Shown: positions 42,219 to 53,737, counted from the first letter of the stretch. The stretch is DNA of 64,000 nt from Cyanobium gracile PCC 6307 (GCF_000316515.1 NC_019675.1:2071964-2135963), one strand, 5' to 3'. Made by a program: numbers and translations. Notes: generated from the letters alone by a model not told the origin.

Positions 42219-43466
42219 ATGGTGGAGGGTCTCCGCCGCGTCGTCGTCACCGGCCTGGGCGCGGTCACACCGATCGGCAACAACGTCGCGGATTACTGGG
42301 AGGGGCTGATCAACGGCCGCAATGGGGTGGCGCCGATCACCTTGTTCGATGCCTCCCGCCATGCCTGCCGCTTCGCCGCCGAAGTCAAGGACTTCGACAC
42401 GGCCGGCTGGCTGGAGCCGAAGGAGGCGAAGCGCTGGGATCGCTTCTGCCAGTTCGGGGTGGTCGCGGCCAAGCAGGCGGTGGCCGATGCCGGCCTGACC
42501 ATCGACGACGGCAACGCCCCGCGCATCGGGGTCGCCATCGGCTCCGGCGTGGGGGGGCTGCTGATGATGGAAACCCAGGCCCACGTGCTGGCCGACCGCG
42601 GTCCCGACCGGGTCAGCCCGTTCTGCGTGCCGATGATGATCCCCAACATGGCCACCGGGCTGGCGGCCATCGCCCTCGGCGCCCGGGGGCCCAGCAGCGC
42701 CGTGGCCACCGCCTGCGCCGCCGGCTCCAACGCCATCGGCGATGCCTTCCGTCTCATCCAGCTGGGCCTGGCGGACGCCATGGTCTGCGGCGGCGCCGAG
42801 TCGGCGATCACCCCCCTGGGGGTGGCCGGCTTCGCCAGCGCCCGGGCCCTGTCGTTCCGCAACGATGATCCGGCCACGGCCAGCCGCCCCTTCGACGCCG
42901 AGCGCAACGGCTTCGTGATCGGCGAGGGGGCCGGCGTCCTGGTGCTTGAGAGCCTGGAGCACGCCACGGCCAGGGGCGCCCGGGTGCTGGGCGAGATCGT
43001 CGGCTACGGCATGACCTGCGACGCGTATCACTACACCTTGCCCTCCCCCGGCGGCGTGGGGGCGGCGGAGGCCATCCGTCTGGCCCTGGCAGATGCCCGG
43101 CTGGAGCCGGAGGCGGTGGATTACGTCAATGCCCACGGCACCAGCACCCAGGCCAACGACAGCAACGAGACCGCCGCCATCAAGTCGGCGCTCGGGGCCC
43201 ACGCCATGACCATCCCGGTCAGTTCCACCAAGTCGATGACCGGCCACCTGCTGGGCGGCAGCGGCGGCATCGAGGCCATCGCCGCGGTGCTGGCGGTGGC
43301 CCACAACCTGGTACCGCCTACGATCAACTACAGCACGCCCGATCCTGCCTGCGATCTGGATGTGGTGCCCAACCAGGCCCGGGAACACGCCGTCAATGTC
43401 GTGCTTTCCAACTCCTTCGGATTCGGCGGCCACAACGTCTGCCTTGCCTTCCGCCGGATGACCTGA
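42219..43466 (+). CDS. fabF: 3-oxoacyl-[ACP] synthase II
   Basis: Elongates acyl-ACP in fatty acid synthesis. 415 residues, thiolase fold; catalytic Cys166 in [14 protein letters not shown], the two His in [11 protein letters not shown] and [12 protein letters not shown], and the C-terminal [11 protein letters not shown]-terminus [20 protein letters not shown] 42219 follows acpP by seven bases. tkt starts 77 bases downstream on the same strand, with a weak hairpin between. Confidence 0.97.
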   Translation: MVEGLRRVVVTGLGAVTPIGNNVADYWEGLINGRNGVAPITLFDASRHACRFAAEVKDFDTAGWLEPKEAKRWDRFCQFGVVAAKQAVADAGLTIDDGNAPRIGVAIGSGVGGLLMMETQAHVLADRGPDRVSPFCVPMMIPNMATGLAAIALGARGPSSAVATACAAGSNAIGDAFRLIQLGLADAMVCGGAESAITPLGVAGFASARALSFRNDDPATASRPFDAERNGFVIGEGAGVLVLESLEHATARGARVLGEIVGYGMTCDAYHYTLPSPGGVGAAEAIRLALADARLEPEAVDYVNAHGTSTQANDSNETAAIKSALGAHAMTIPVSSTKSMTGHLLGGSGGIEAIAAVLAVAHNLVPPTINYSTPDPACDLDVVPNQAREHAVNVVLSNSFGFGGHNVCLAFRRMT

Positions 43467-43468
43467 CC

Positions 43469-43494
43469 ACCCGGCGCGCCAGAGCGCACCGGGT
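43469..43494 (+). other. Imperfect hairpin after fabF
   Basis: Arms acccggcgcgc and gcgcaccgggt pair with one mismatch around a four-base loop. No T-run follows, so it may attenuate or stabilise rather than end transcription from fabF into tkt. Confidence 0.4.
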
Positions 43495-43543
43495 CACCCA
43501 TCCCAGGAACACCTCCCTCCTCCCCGTACTCCCCCGTCAAGCC

Positions 43544-45562
<2,019 letters not shown>

Positions 45563-45576
45563 GCCACTGACCAACT

Positions 45577-45602
45577 GCCGGGCCAATCTGGCCCGGCTTT
45601 TT
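45577..45602 (+). terminator. Intrinsic terminator of tkt
   Basis: Nine-base arms 45577-45585 and 45589-45597 (gccgggcca / tggcccggc) with a three-base loop, followed by five T at 45598-45602, 14 bases after the tkt stop. Confidence 0.92.
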
Positions 45603-45630
45603 CATGGCAGCCCGTGGAGTGGGCAGGGGC

Positions 45631-46590
45631 TCAGCCTTCGCGGTGGGGGACGTTGTGGCGGCTGCGCTCCACCACCAGGGGCAGGCGCAGGGTGCGCTGG
45701 TTGATGAAGCCGATGTATTCGCCCAGGATGCCGAGGGCGAACATCATGGCGCCGGCGAAGAACAACGCCGAGACCGACAGCATGGCCACACCGAACTGGA
45801 AGCTGTTCCAGAAGATCAGCTTGCTGACCATCACCACGAACGACAGCAGGATGGAAAGCGCCCCGAGGGACAGGCCGGCGGTGGTGATCAGCCGCATCGG
45901 CTTGCGGGAGGAGGTGACGATGCCGAGCACGCCGAAATCCACCAGGAACGACAACGACGCGGAGCTGCTGCCGCCCTTGCGGTCGGCACTCACGTAGGGA
46001 ATGGTGGACCATTGGAAGCCGATGGCGCACACCAGGCCCTTGATGAAGGGATAGGAGTCGATCGACTGACGCAGGGCCACGATCACGGAGCGGTCGTAGA
46101 TGCCGAAACCGGTGGTATCGCGCACCATCGGATAATCGGAAAGCCAGGAGAGGGTGGCGTAGTAGATCTTCTTGCAGAGGAAGAGGATCGGGCTCTCATG
46201 GCTGGAGCGCCGCACGGCGAAGATCACCTGGTCGTCGCCCTTCTTCCAGCCGTTGATCAGCTCCGCCACCAGCTCGGGGGGATCCTGCAGATCCGACATC
46301 AGAAACACATTGGCGTCGGCATCGGGCGCGAGCAGGGCATTGGCCGAGGAGCGCACGAAGCCGAAGTTCGAGACATTGCGGATCAGGCCAACGCGGGAAT
46401 CCCTTGCCGCCAGGCCCTCGATCAGCTGCACCGTGTGGTCGGTGGAGCAATTATCGGCAAACACGATCGAGAAAACGTCGTCAGGAAACTGCTCAAGAAC
46501 CTTGGCCAGCCTCACATAGAGCGCTTCGATATTGGACGACTCGTTGTAACAGGGAATGCAGATGGCGATATGATGCGGCGATCTCGTCAT
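45631..46590 (-). CDS. Polyprenyl-phosphate sugar glycosyltransferase (GtrB/DPM1-like GT2)
   Basis: A 319-residue GT2 enzyme expected to load a sugar onto a polyprenyl-phosphate carrier. N-terminal ICIPCYNESSNIEAL, FADNCSTDHT and MSDLQDPPEL (metal site DLQ/DxD-like) match the GtrB/DPM1 group; two membrane segments at about residues 235-260 and 270-295 anchor it, ending GEYIGFINQRTLRLPLVVE. It starts six bases from the start of a small four-segment membrane protein on the other strand. These two are likely partners in periplasmic glycan modification. Confidence 0.9.
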   Translation of the reverse strand: MTRSPHHIAICIPCYNESSNIEALYVRLAKVLEQFPDDVFSIVFADNCSTDHTVQLIEGLAARDSRVGLIRNVSNFGFVRSSANALLAPDADANVFLMSDLQDPPELVAELINGWKKGDDQVIFAVRRSSHESPILFLCKKIYYATLSWLSDYPMVRDTTGFGIYDRSVIVALRQSIDSYPFIKGLVCAIGFQWSTIPYVSADRKGGSSSASLSFLVDFGVLGIVTSSRKPMRLITTAGLSLGALSILLSFVVMVSKLIFWNSFQFGVAMLSVSALFFAGAMMFALGILGEYIGFINQRTLRLPLVVERSRHNVPHREG

Positions 46591-46596
46591 GGGCCA

Positions 46597-46938
46597 ATGT
46601 TGTCAAAAAGCATGCTGCACGCAGTGTATCTTTTGGCTGCCGTTCTTGCGGCATGCCTGGGCCAATTCATCTTGCGGATCCGTCCACCGGCTGAAGGTGT
46701 CCGCACCGGCGCGCTCTACCTGGCGGCCTCGCTTGTTTGCTATGGCGCCTCCTTCGGAATCACCGCCCTGGTGCTGCCCTCCGCCGACCGAAAACTGGCG
46801 GTGCTGATGCTGAGCCTGCAGTATCCGCTGCTGTATGTGCTGTTCTCACTCAAGGATGCCGCCGCCCTGCCGCCGGCCAGCGTGATGGCGATCACCCTGG
46901 GGTATGCCATCGTCGCCGTCGGCATGTTCGGGCGTTAG
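46597..46938 (+). CDS. Small four-segment membrane protein (SMR/ArnE-like)
   Basis: 113 residues with four hydrophobic segments at roughly 5-24, 36-58, 64-84 and 92-112, the size and layout of small multidrug resistance-like proteins and of the ArnE/ArnF subunits that flip polyprenyl-linked aminoarabinose. The first segment contains CLGQFILR, where SMR proteins have their Glu; here no acidic residue sits in that segment, so drug efflux is unlikely. It pairs head-to-head with the GtrB-like gene. ATG 46597 or ATG 46612 could be the start. Flippase function is inference from neighbours. Confidence 0.68.
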   Translation: MLSKSMLHAVYLLAAVLAACLGQFILRIRPPAEGVRTGALYLAASLVCYGASFGITALVLPSADRKLAVLMLSLQYPLLYVLFSLKDAAALPPASVMAITLGYAIVAVGMFGR

Positions 46939-46967
46939 GGACTTGCCGGCCTCAGAAAGACTGGGCT

Positions 46968-48401
46968 TCAGGAAGGCACGCTGCAGAGTCTTGCCATCTG
47001 ACGCTCACCCAGCTGGAAACTCCACATCGGTCCGCCATAGATGTGGGTGAGCTTCGGGTGGGGCCATCGGCACTGCTCGCGGAGCTGCTCGGCATAGTCG
47101 AGGGTCCGCATCTCTCCGGTGGGGGTCATCACCTCGATGGGCCTGGGAACCACGTTGTTGTGATAAAAAACCAGCGTCAGCACCAGCCAGACCGACAGGG
47201 CACGGCAGGCGGTGCTCTGGCGGGTGCGGCGCTCCCGCACCAGCAGCACGAAGGCGATCAGCAGCACCGACAGGAACAGGACGGTGTTCCAGTAGAAGAA
47301 ACGCCCGCCCACATCCTCGATCACCATCTGCGACGGATCCACCCCGCGGCGGGTGGCCACCAGCAGGCTGGAGAGGGAGAGCACCATGGTGGAGGCGATG
47401 GCCAGCAGGAGCAGGGCCGGCTGGCGCATGCGCCCGGTCACCACCCGCAGGGCCAGCAGCACCAGGGCCAGGGCCACCAGCACGGCCAGCAACTGCAGGG
47501 GATCGGGCAGTCCCCGCAGAACCCACCAGGGCTTGTAGCCCCCCAGCAGCGGGCTGATCAGGTGGACGGTGAACCAGTCGAGGAGCAGGCCGGGCCGCGC
47601 CAGCAGGGTCCTGAGGGCCTCGGCCGTCGACAGGGGGTAGGTGGTCTGGAGCTGGGAGAAGTAGAGCTGCAGGGTGGAGAGCAGCACCGGCAGGCTCAGC
47701 CACAGGGGCCGCAGCGGCAGGCGGCGGCGGCAAAGGCCATCGAAGATCAGCAGCGGAATCGTGTAGATGGCCATGAACGGGCCGGTGAAGGCCGCCACCA
47801 GCCCGTAGAGGAACAGCAGACCCCGCAGGGCCGCGGGCCAGGGGGGCTCGGGGCGGCCGCTTCCCTGCCGGGCCACCGCGCCGTAGGCGATCAGGATGAA
47901 GCCGAGCGGGAAGAAGATGTAGGCATTGGGCAGGTTGAGATAGGTCTCGCCGGCATAGGGGTGATACACGTAGGGGATGTAGGCCACCCGCATCAGCCGG
48001 CTGAACACCCCGGCACCGATGAGGCCCTCGACGCTGATCAGAGGCAGCAGCCAGGACACCCAGGCCACCAGCAGAAAGAAGCCGGGATAGGCCAGCGGCG
48101 AGAGCAGGTTCACGGCCGTCAGGGCGCTGATCCGCTGCAGGAGATGGCTGTAGCCGGCATACAGCTGAACCAGCGATCCAGCGCCCTGGTCGATGGCCTG
48201 CTGCAGGAAGATCGCGCCATCCTCCGCATAGAGGGTGGGCGCCAGGGAGACCGAGGGGCGCCGCAGGTGGTACCCCAGGGCACAGAGGCCGATCAGGGCG
48301 GCGGAGACGAGAAAGCCGTGCAGCCGGGGGGGCAGGCGCTGTTCCGCTGACTGGCGGAACCGCTGGATCGTGGGAAAAACGTTCGCCATGGGTGCGGGCA
48401 A
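46968..48401 (-). CDS. Polytopic membrane protein, possible GT-C glycosyltransferase
   Basis: 477 residues with about ten hydrophobic segments. The first external loop after the opening membrane segment has PTLYAEDGAIFLQQAID, where the acidic EDG sits as the catalytic acidic motif does in GT-C enzymes that use polyprenyl-linked sugars. A short soluble tail follows the last segment. It ends the dideoxyhexose operon, nine bases after rfbE (ATG 48401, or ATG 48389), and lies next to the GtrB-like enzyme that could make its donor. Transfer of a sugar outside the cytoplasm is a good guess, not shown. Confidence 0.7.
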   Translation of the reverse strand: MPAPMANVFPTIQRFRQSAEQRLPPRLHGFLVSAALIGLCALGYHLRRPSVSLAPTLYAEDGAIFLQQAIDQGAGSLVQLYAGYSHLLQRISALTAVNLLSPLAYPGFFLLVAWVSWLLPLISVEGLIGAGVFSRLMRVAYIPYVYHPYAGETYLNLPNAYIFFPLGFILIAYGAVARQGSGRPEPPWPAALRGLLFLYGLVAAFTGPFMAIYTIPLLIFDGLCRRRLPLRPLWLSLPVLLSTLQLYFSQLQTTYPLSTAEALRTLLARPGLLLDWFTVHLISPLLGGYKPWWVLRGLPDPLQLLAVLVALALVLLALRVVTGRMRQPALLLLAIASTMVLSLSSLLVATRRGVDPSQMVIEDVGGRFFYWNTVLFLSVLLIAFVLLVRERRTRQSTACRALSVWLVLTLVFYHNNVVPRPIEVMTPTGEMRTLDYAEQLREQCRWPHPKLTHIYGGPMWSFQLGERQMARLCSVPS

Positions 48402-48410
48402 CGGCTCCGC

Positions 48411-49469
48411 TCAGGCCGCCATCAGGTGGGTTTCGGTCCAGGCGAGCATGCGGCTGACGCCGTCGCGGCAGGAGATGGCCGGCGACCAGCCGAGCAGCCG
48501 CTCGGCCTTGGCGATGTCGGCGATGAAGCAGTCCTGGTCGCTGGCGCGGCGGGGGGTGGGGGTGAACACCAGCGGCGGGATGGCCAGCAGCTCGGCGAGC
48601 AGGGCGAACAGCTCCAGCAGGCTGAGAGAGTTGGCGGCGCCGCCGCCGATGTTGAAGATCTCGCCGGTCATCCGCTCCCGGTGCTCGTAGGCGGCCCGGT
48701 AGAGGCGGATCAGGTCGTCGGCGTGGAGCACATCTCGCACCTGCTTGCCAGTGCCGGCGATGGTGAAGGGCTCGGGGGCCACACCGGCCTGGTGGGCGCG
48801 CTTCTGCTCGATCGCCTTCTGGCAGAACCAGCCCACCCAGCCCTGGTCGAAGGAGGCGAACTGGCGGCCGCCGAAGATCGAGGAGTGGCGGAACACGACC
48901 GTTTTCAGGCCATAGACGCGGGCCCAGTCGCGCACGTACTGGTCGGCGGCGCCCTTGGAGCAGCCGTAGGGGGTGGAGAAATCAAGGCAGAGGGCTTCGT
49001 CGAGGCCTTCGGGGTGATCGGGGAGGCGGTAACGGGTGGGGGTCTCCTCGTAGCGGAGGCCCTCCAGATCGCCGTAGACCTTGTTGGTGCTGCTGTAGGC
49101 GATCAGGGCCTCCGGGGAGAGGGCCCGGGCGGCCTCGAGCACGGCGAAGGTGCCGAGGACATTGGTCTGCAGGTCGCGGGCGGGATCGGTCAGGGAGGTG
49201 GTCATGGCCACCTGGCCGCCCACATGGGCGATGTAGTCGAAGGGGGCGTGGCGGCGGAACACGGCCAGCACGGCCTCGGCCTCGGCCAGGTCGGCCTGGA
49301 TGAAATGGAAGCGGCCCGGGGCGGCCTGCTGCTCCAGCCAGGCCAGGTTGGCCGCCGAACCGCGCCGGAACAGGGCATCGACCACGATCACCTCGGCCCC
49401 TTCCTGCAGGTAGGAGGCGGCCAGGTTGGAGCCGAGAAAGCCGCAACCGCCGGTGATCAGGACCTTCAT
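48411..49469 (-). CDS. rfbE: CDP-paratose 2-epimerase-like (tyvelose synthesis)
   Basis: A 352-residue short-chain dehydrogenase: ITGGCGFLGSNLA at residues 5-17, YSSTNKVYGDL around 125, and the YGCSK catalytic pair around 168. The SSTNKVYG form (with N in place of the usual A or S) is characteristic of RfbE, which inverts C2 of CDP-paratose to give CDP-tyvelose, and of close homologues. It follows the reductase gene by five bases and completes a five-gene CDP-dideoxyhexose pathway on this strand. Related CDP-sugar epimerases cannot be fully excluded. Confidence 0.83.
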   Translation of the reverse strand: MKVLITGGCGFLGSNLAASYLQEGAEVIVVDALFRRGSAANLAWLEQQAAPGRFHFIQADLAEAEAVLAVFRRHAPFDYIAHVGGQVAMTTSLTDPARDLQTNVLGTFAVLEAARALSPEALIAYSSTNKVYGDLEGLRYEETPTRYRLPDHPEGLDEALCLDFSTPYGCSKGAADQYVRDWARVYGLKTVVFRHSSIFGGRQFASFDQGWVGWFCQKAIEQKRAHQAGVAPEPFTIAGTGKQVRDVLHADDLIRLYRAAYEHRERMTGEIFNIGGGAANSLSLLELFALLAELLAIPPLVFTPTPRRASDQDCFIADIAKAERLLGWSPAISCRDGVSRMLAWTETHLMAA

Positions 49470-49474
49470 CGGAT

Positions 49475-50341
49475 TCAGGGCAGAGGGGACGCGGGGAGCC
49501 TCAAACCAGCCAGGTCCGGAACGTATCGCTCGATCTGATCGGGGCGGTCGGGAAGCACACCGGGGCGCAATCTACCGGTCGCCCCCAGGCGCTCCCATTC
49601 CGCCTCGGCGAAGGCCAGCAGGCTGGTGGCGGCCCCCGAACCGATGTTGACCACCAGGGGCACCCCGGCGGCCACATCGGGCCGCGCGCAGGCCGCCAGC
49701 AGGTGGGCCGCCACCTCGGCGACGGGGATGAAATCGCTCACCTGGCGGCCGGAGGTCATGGGGAAATCGTCGCCGGCCAGGGCCGCGCGGCGCAAGGACG
49801 GCCAGAAGTTGCCCGCGAACTGGCCCTCGCCGTAGGCCGAGAAGATGCGGCCGTAGACGAGCTCCAGGCCCTGGGCGATGGCAAAGGCCCGCAGCAGCTG
49901 GAAGGCGGCCGCCTTGCTGGCGCCGTAGGGGCTCAGGGGCTCCAGGGGGGCGTCGGGGGGGATGGCCTCAAAACGGCGGGCGGCGTTGCCGTACTCGTGG
50001 CTGCTGCCCGCCACGACGCAGCGGCCCACCCCCGCCTCCGCCGCCCGCTCCAGCAGCCGCAGGCTGCCGGCCACGTTGGCCTGCACCAGCTCCTCCCAGC
50101 TGGCGGGCTTGGGGCTCACCCCGGCGGAGGCCAGGTGCAGCACCGCCTCCACGCCCTCCAGCGCCGAGGCCTCCAGGCTGGCGAGGTCGCCCTCGCACCA
50201 CTCGGGCGCGCCGGGCAGGGGGATCACCGGGGCAGAAGCGGGGCTGCGGCGCAGGGCCCGCACCTGGTGGCCCGCCGCCAGGGCCGCCGCCAGCACATGG
50301 GAGCCGATGAAGCCGGTGCCGCCGGTGAGGAACAGCCTCAT
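49475..50341 (-). CDS. NAD(P)-dependent epimerase/reductase, likely CDP-paratose/abequose synthase role
   Basis: A 288-residue short-chain dehydrogenase with FLTGGTGFIGSHV at the N-terminus, AGSSHEYGN near 110 and the catalytic YGASK near 140. Its place between rfbH and rfbE fits the step that reduces the 4-keto group of CDP-3,6-dideoxy-glycero-glycero-4-hexulose to paratose (RfbS/Prt) or abequose (RfbJ). Sequence alone does not decide which epimer is made; RfbE next door argues for paratose. It overlaps rfbH by ATGA. Confidence 0.78.
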   Translation of the reverse strand: MRLFLTGGTGFIGSHVLAAALAAGHQVRALRRSPASAPVIPLPGAPEWCEGDLASLEASALEGVEAVLHLASAGVSPKPASWEELVQANVAGSLRLLERAAEAGVGRCVVAGSSHEYGNAARRFEAIPPDAPLEPLSPYGASKAAAFQLLRAFAIAQGLELVYGRIFSAYGEGQFAGNFWPSLRRAALAGDDFPMTSGRQVSDFIPVAEVAAHLLAACARPDVAAGVPLVVNIGSGAATSLLAFAEAEWERLGATGRLRPGVLPDRPDQIERYVPDLAGLRLPASPLP

Positions 50342-51831
50342 CGGCTGCGGCAGAAGTCGAGGATCACCTGGATCTCCTTGGCCAGCATCGGGGCCGTGAG
50401 GCCCGGGTAGGTGCCCAGGAACAGGGTGTCGACCATGATCGCGTCGGCGCCGGCCAGGTCGCCCACCACCCGCAGGGCATCGGGGCGGTCGGCGCGCAGC
50501 TGAACGAAGGCGGGCTGGCGCACCAGGTTGCCGCCGAACAGCATGCGGTTGCCGATGCGGTGGGCATCGAGCTCCCGGGCCAGGTCGGTGCGGCGGAAGG
50601 GGGCGTCGGACTTGACGGAGATCTTGAAGCCGAACCAGGAGCAGTCGGTGCGGCAGCCGCTGGCGTCCCAGGAGAAGCCGCTCTGCGGATCCCAGCCGGT
50701 GGCATGGGTGGGCAGGGAGAACTCCAGCACGGGCTCGGTGGGCACCAGGCCTTCGCGCAGGGTCTGCCAGTTGCGCTTGCGGGCCTCGATGAACTCCGGC
50801 AGGCGGCGCAGCTGCACCCGGCCGATGGCGGCCTGGGGATCGAGGGGTTTGAGGTTGAATCCGAGGTGGCTGTAGATGTACTTGTGGTCGTAGCCGGCGG
50901 GCAGCTCGCCCAGCTGCCAGTCGAAGCGCTTGCCGCAGGTGTCGTCCTTGCCGGAGGGGCACCAGCAGTCGCGGCCCCAGTCGCGGAAGCTCTCGGCCAC
51001 CACCTTGAGCTTCTGGTCGCGGACGATGTTGACCGCGCCGCCCTCGCCCATGGTGAGGTGGTGGGGCGGGTAGAAGCTCTGGGTGCTGATGTCGCCCCAG
51101 GTGCCGGTCCAGCGGATGACGCGGTCCGGGCCCTCATCGAGGCCCGGGCTGTTCTCGCTGAAGCCGAGGGATTCGGCCAGCTCCCGGGGCATGGAGTAGG
51201 AGCAGCCCAAGGCGTCGCAGTTGTCTTCGACGAGCCAGAGGTCGTGGGCGCGGCAGAAGCGCAGCACCGCCGCCAGATCGAAGGGGTTGCCCAGGGCGTG
51301 GGCCATCATCACGGCCTTGGTGACGCCGGGCCGGTAGGCGGCTTCGAGCTGGTCGCAGCGGGCGTTGCCGGTGACCGGATCGGCGTCGATGAACACCGGC
51401 ACGGCGCCCACCTGCAGGATCGGCGCCACGGTGGTGGGGAAGCCGGCCGCCACGGTGATCACCTCATCGCCGGGCCGCAGGCGTCGCTCGGCGGGCAGGC
51501 GGTGGGAGGTGAGGGCCGAGATGGCCACCAGGTTGGCGGAGGAGCCGGAATTGACCAGCAGGCTGTGGCGCACCCCCAGGAAGGCCGCCAGCTCGCTCTC
51601 CATGGCGGCGCCTTCGGTGCCGAGGGTGAGCCAGAAGTCGAGGGTGGTGCCCACGGCCGCTTCCACCTCGTCTTCGGTGAAGACGCGGCCGGCGTAGGGG
51701 ATCGTCTGGCCGTCGGCGTGGGGGGTGCGATCTGGGTCATCGCCGGGGCGATAGGCGGCGTGGGCGCGGCGGGCGTAGTCGCGGGTGAGCCGCAGGATCT
51801 CCTGTTTGAGCTGGTCGAGGTCGGCGGTCAT
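50338..51831 (-). CDS. rfbH: CDP-4-keto-6-deoxy-D-glucose 3-dehydrase
   Basis: PMP- and iron-sulfur-dependent enzyme (DdhC/E1) that removes the C3 hydroxyl. 497 residues, aminotransferase fold. The usual PLP lysine is replaced by His, in SFYPPHHLTMGEGG at 252-265 (His257/258), the hallmark of this dehydrase. Cys289, Cys291 and Cys299 in WGRDCWCPSGKDDTC supply part of the [2Fe-2S] site; VEDNCDALG at 201-209 holds the cofactor-binding Asp203. Start ATG 51831 overlaps the rfbG stop (ATGA). A separate reductase (E3/RfbI) is needed in enterobacteria and is not seen in this cluster. Confidence 0.95.
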   Translation of the reverse strand: MTADLDQLKQEILRLTRDYARRAHAAYRPGDDPDRTPHADGQTIPYAGRVFTEDEVEAAVGTTLDFWLTLGTEGAAMESELAAFLGVRHSLLVNSGSSANLVAISALTSHRLPAERRLRPGDEVITVAAGFPTTVAPILQVGAVPVFIDADPVTGNARCDQLEAAYRPGVTKAVMMAHALGNPFDLAAVLRFCRAHDLWLVEDNCDALGCSYSMPRELAESLGFSENSPGLDEGPDRVIRWTGTWGDISTQSFYPPHHLTMGEGGAVNIVRDQKLKVVAESFRDWGRDCWCPSGKDDTCGKRFDWQLGELPAGYDHKYIYSHLGFNLKPLDPQAAIGRVQLRRLPEFIEARKRNWQTLREGLVPTEPVLEFSLPTHATGWDPQSGFSWDASGCRTDCSWFGFKISVKSDAPFRRTDLARELDAHRIGNRMLFGGNLVRQPAFVQLRADRPDALRVVGDLAGADAIMVDTLFLGTYPGLTAPMLAKEIQVILDFCRSR

Positions 51832-52961
51832 GGGGTGGATCGGCCCGGCGGCAGAGGAGCGAGATAGGCGGTGAGGTCGTCGAGGCAGCAGGCCAGCGGG
51901 TCGTCGCCCGCCTCGATCACGCGGCGATACCACTGAAGCGTGCGGGCGGTGGTGGTCGCGAAGTCCCAGCGGGGCGACCAGCCGAGGCGGTGGTGGGCCT
52001 TGTCGACCACAAGATTCAACAGACCGGCCTCGTGGGGGGCACTGGGATCGGAGGCATCGATCCAGGTGCCGGGCCAGTGGGCCAGGGCCTGCTCCACCAG
52101 CTCCCGCACGGGCCGGTTGGCCTCCAGCTGGGGCCCGAAGTTAAAGGCTTCGGCCATCGCCAGGCCCTCGGAGGGTTCGGCGAGGGCCTCGGCCAGGGCC
52201 AGGTAGCCGCCGAGGGGTTCGAGCACGTGCTGCCAGGGGCGGGTGGCGGCGGGGTTGCGCAGGGTGATCGGCTCACTGGCGCGCAGGGAGCGGACGGTGT
52301 CGGGAATGATGCGGTCGGCGGCCCAGTCGCCGCCACCGATGACGTTGCCGGCCCTGGCGCTGGCCAGGCGCAGGTGGGGCGACTGGTGGGGCAGGCTGCC
52401 GCAGTAGCTGGCGCGCCAGGAGCTGATGGCCAGCTCGGCGGCGGCCTTGCTGCTGCTGTAAGGGTCGTGGCCGCCGAGGGGGTCGTTCTCCCGGTAGCCG
52501 TAGAGCCACTCGTTGTTGCGGTAGACCTTGTCGGTGGTGATCAGCACCGCGGCGCAGGGATGGGCCAGGGGGCGCAGGGCCTCCATCAGGTGGATAGTGC
52601 CCATCACGTTCGTTTCCCAGGTGAGCACCGGCTCGGCGTAGCTGCGGCGCACCAGGGGCTGGGCGGCCAGGTGCAGCACCACCTCCGGCTGGACGGCGGC
52701 CACCAGCTCGCGCAGGGCGGCCGGATCACGCAGGTCGCCGATGTGGTGATCGAGGCGGGAGGCCAGGCCCAGCTGGTCGAACAGGGAGGGGTCGGTGTCC
52801 GGCGCCAGGGCGAAGCCGGTGACCTGGGCGCCGAGTTCGCAGAGCCAGAGGGCCAGCCAGCTGCCCTTGAAGCCGGTGTGGCCGGTGAGCAACACCCGCT
52901 TCCCCTGCCAGAAGGCGGGATCGGGCCGCTGCCAGGCCCGACGGGGGGAGGCGCTGGCCAT
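51828..52961 (-). CDS. rfbG: CDP-glucose 4,6-dehydratase
   Basis: Converts CDP-glucose to CDP-4-keto-6-deoxyglucose. 377 residues: LLTGHTGFKGSWLALWL at the N-terminus is the specific Rossmann loop of this enzyme, followed by LAAQPLVRRSYAEP, TTDKVYRNNEWLYGYREND and DPYSSSKAAAEL with the catalytic Tyr-x3-Lys, and GNVIGGGDWAADRIIPD. ATG 52961 follows the rfbF stop by two bases. Second step of the CDP-dideoxyhexose pathway. Confidence 0.96.
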   Translation of the reverse strand: MASASPRRAWQRPDPAFWQGKRVLLTGHTGFKGSWLALWLCELGAQVTGFALAPDTDPSLFDQLGLASRLDHHIGDLRDPAALRELVAAVQPEVVLHLAAQPLVRRSYAEPVLTWETNVMGTIHLMEALRPLAHPCAAVLITTDKVYRNNEWLYGYRENDPLGGHDPYSSSKAAAELAISSWRASYCGSLPHQSPHLRLASARAGNVIGGGDWAADRIIPDTVRSLRASEPITLRNPAATRPWQHVLEPLGGYLALAEALAEPSEGLAMAEAFNFGPQLEANRPVRELVEQALAHWPGTWIDASDPSAPHEAGLLNLVVDKAHHRLGWSPRWDFATTTARTLQWYRRVIEAGDDPLACCLDDLTAYLAPLPPGRSTP

Positions 52962-52963
52962 GG

Positions 52964-53737
52964 TCAGCTCCAGACCTTCCAGGGGGCGCGGCCCTGCTGC
53001 CAGAGGTCCTCCAGACGCTGGCGGTCGCGCAGGGTGTCCATGGGCTGCCAGAAGCCGCGGTGCTTGAAGGAGCTGAGCTGGCCCTGGGTGGCGAGGGCCT
53101 TGAGGGGCGCCTGCTCCCAGACACACTGGTCGCCGTCGACCAGGTCGATCACGGCGGGCTCGAGCACGAAGAAGCCGCCGTTGATCCAGGCGTTGTCGCC
53201 GTCGGGCTTCTCCTCGAAGTCGGTGACCACATCGCCGTTGAGGTGCAGGGCGCCGTAGCGGCCGGGGGGCTGCACGGCGGTGAGGGTGGCCTGCAGGCCC
53301 TGGCGCTGGTGGTGGGCGATCAGGGCGGCGATGTCCACATCGGCGACGCCGTCGCCGTAGGTGAAGCAGAAGGATTCCCCCGGCGGCAGGTAGCTGCGCA
53401 CCCGGGCCAGACGGCCGCCGGTGAGGGTGGCATCGCCGGTGTCGACCAGGGTGACCTTCCAGGGTTCGGCCTTCTGGCGGTGTACTTCCATGTGGTTGAG
53501 ATCCATATGGAAGGTGACATCACTGGTGTGCAGGAAATAGTTGGCGAAGTATTCCTTGATCACATAGCCCTTGTAGCCGCAACAGATGATGAAGTCGTTG
53601 ATGCCGTGGTGGCTGTAGATCTTGAGGATGTGCCACAGGATCGGCTTGCCGCCGATCTCCACCATCGGCTTGGGCCGCAGGTGGGTCTCCTCCGCGAGTC
53701 GGGTGCCCAGTCCACCGGCCAGGATGACGGCTTTCAT
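52964..53737 (-). CDS. rfbF: Glucose-1-phosphate cytidylyltransferase
   Basis: Makes CDP-glucose from CTP and glucose 1-phosphate, entry step of CDP-dideoxyhexose synthesis. 257 residues, the normal length. [14 protein letters not shown] at the N-terminus, [53 protein letters not shown] (metal site) and [10 protein letters not shown] are all as in RfbF. It is the first gene of a five-enzyme row; the promoter should lie in 53738-53900. Divergent from the J-domain protein gene across 190 bases that show no other gene. Confidence 0.97.
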   Translation of the reverse strand: MKAVILAGGLGTRLAEETHLRPKPMVEIGGKPILWHILKIYSHHGINDFIICCGYKGYVIKEYFANYFLHTSDVTFHMDLNHMEVHRQKAEPWKVTLVDTGDATLTGGRLARVRSYLPPGESFCFTYGDGVADVDIAALIAHHQRQGLQATLTAVQPPGRYGALHLNGDVVTDFEEKPDGDNAWINGGFFVLEPAVIDLVDGDQCVWEQAPLKALATQGQLSSFKHRGFWQPMDTLRDRQRLEDLWQQGRAPWKVWS

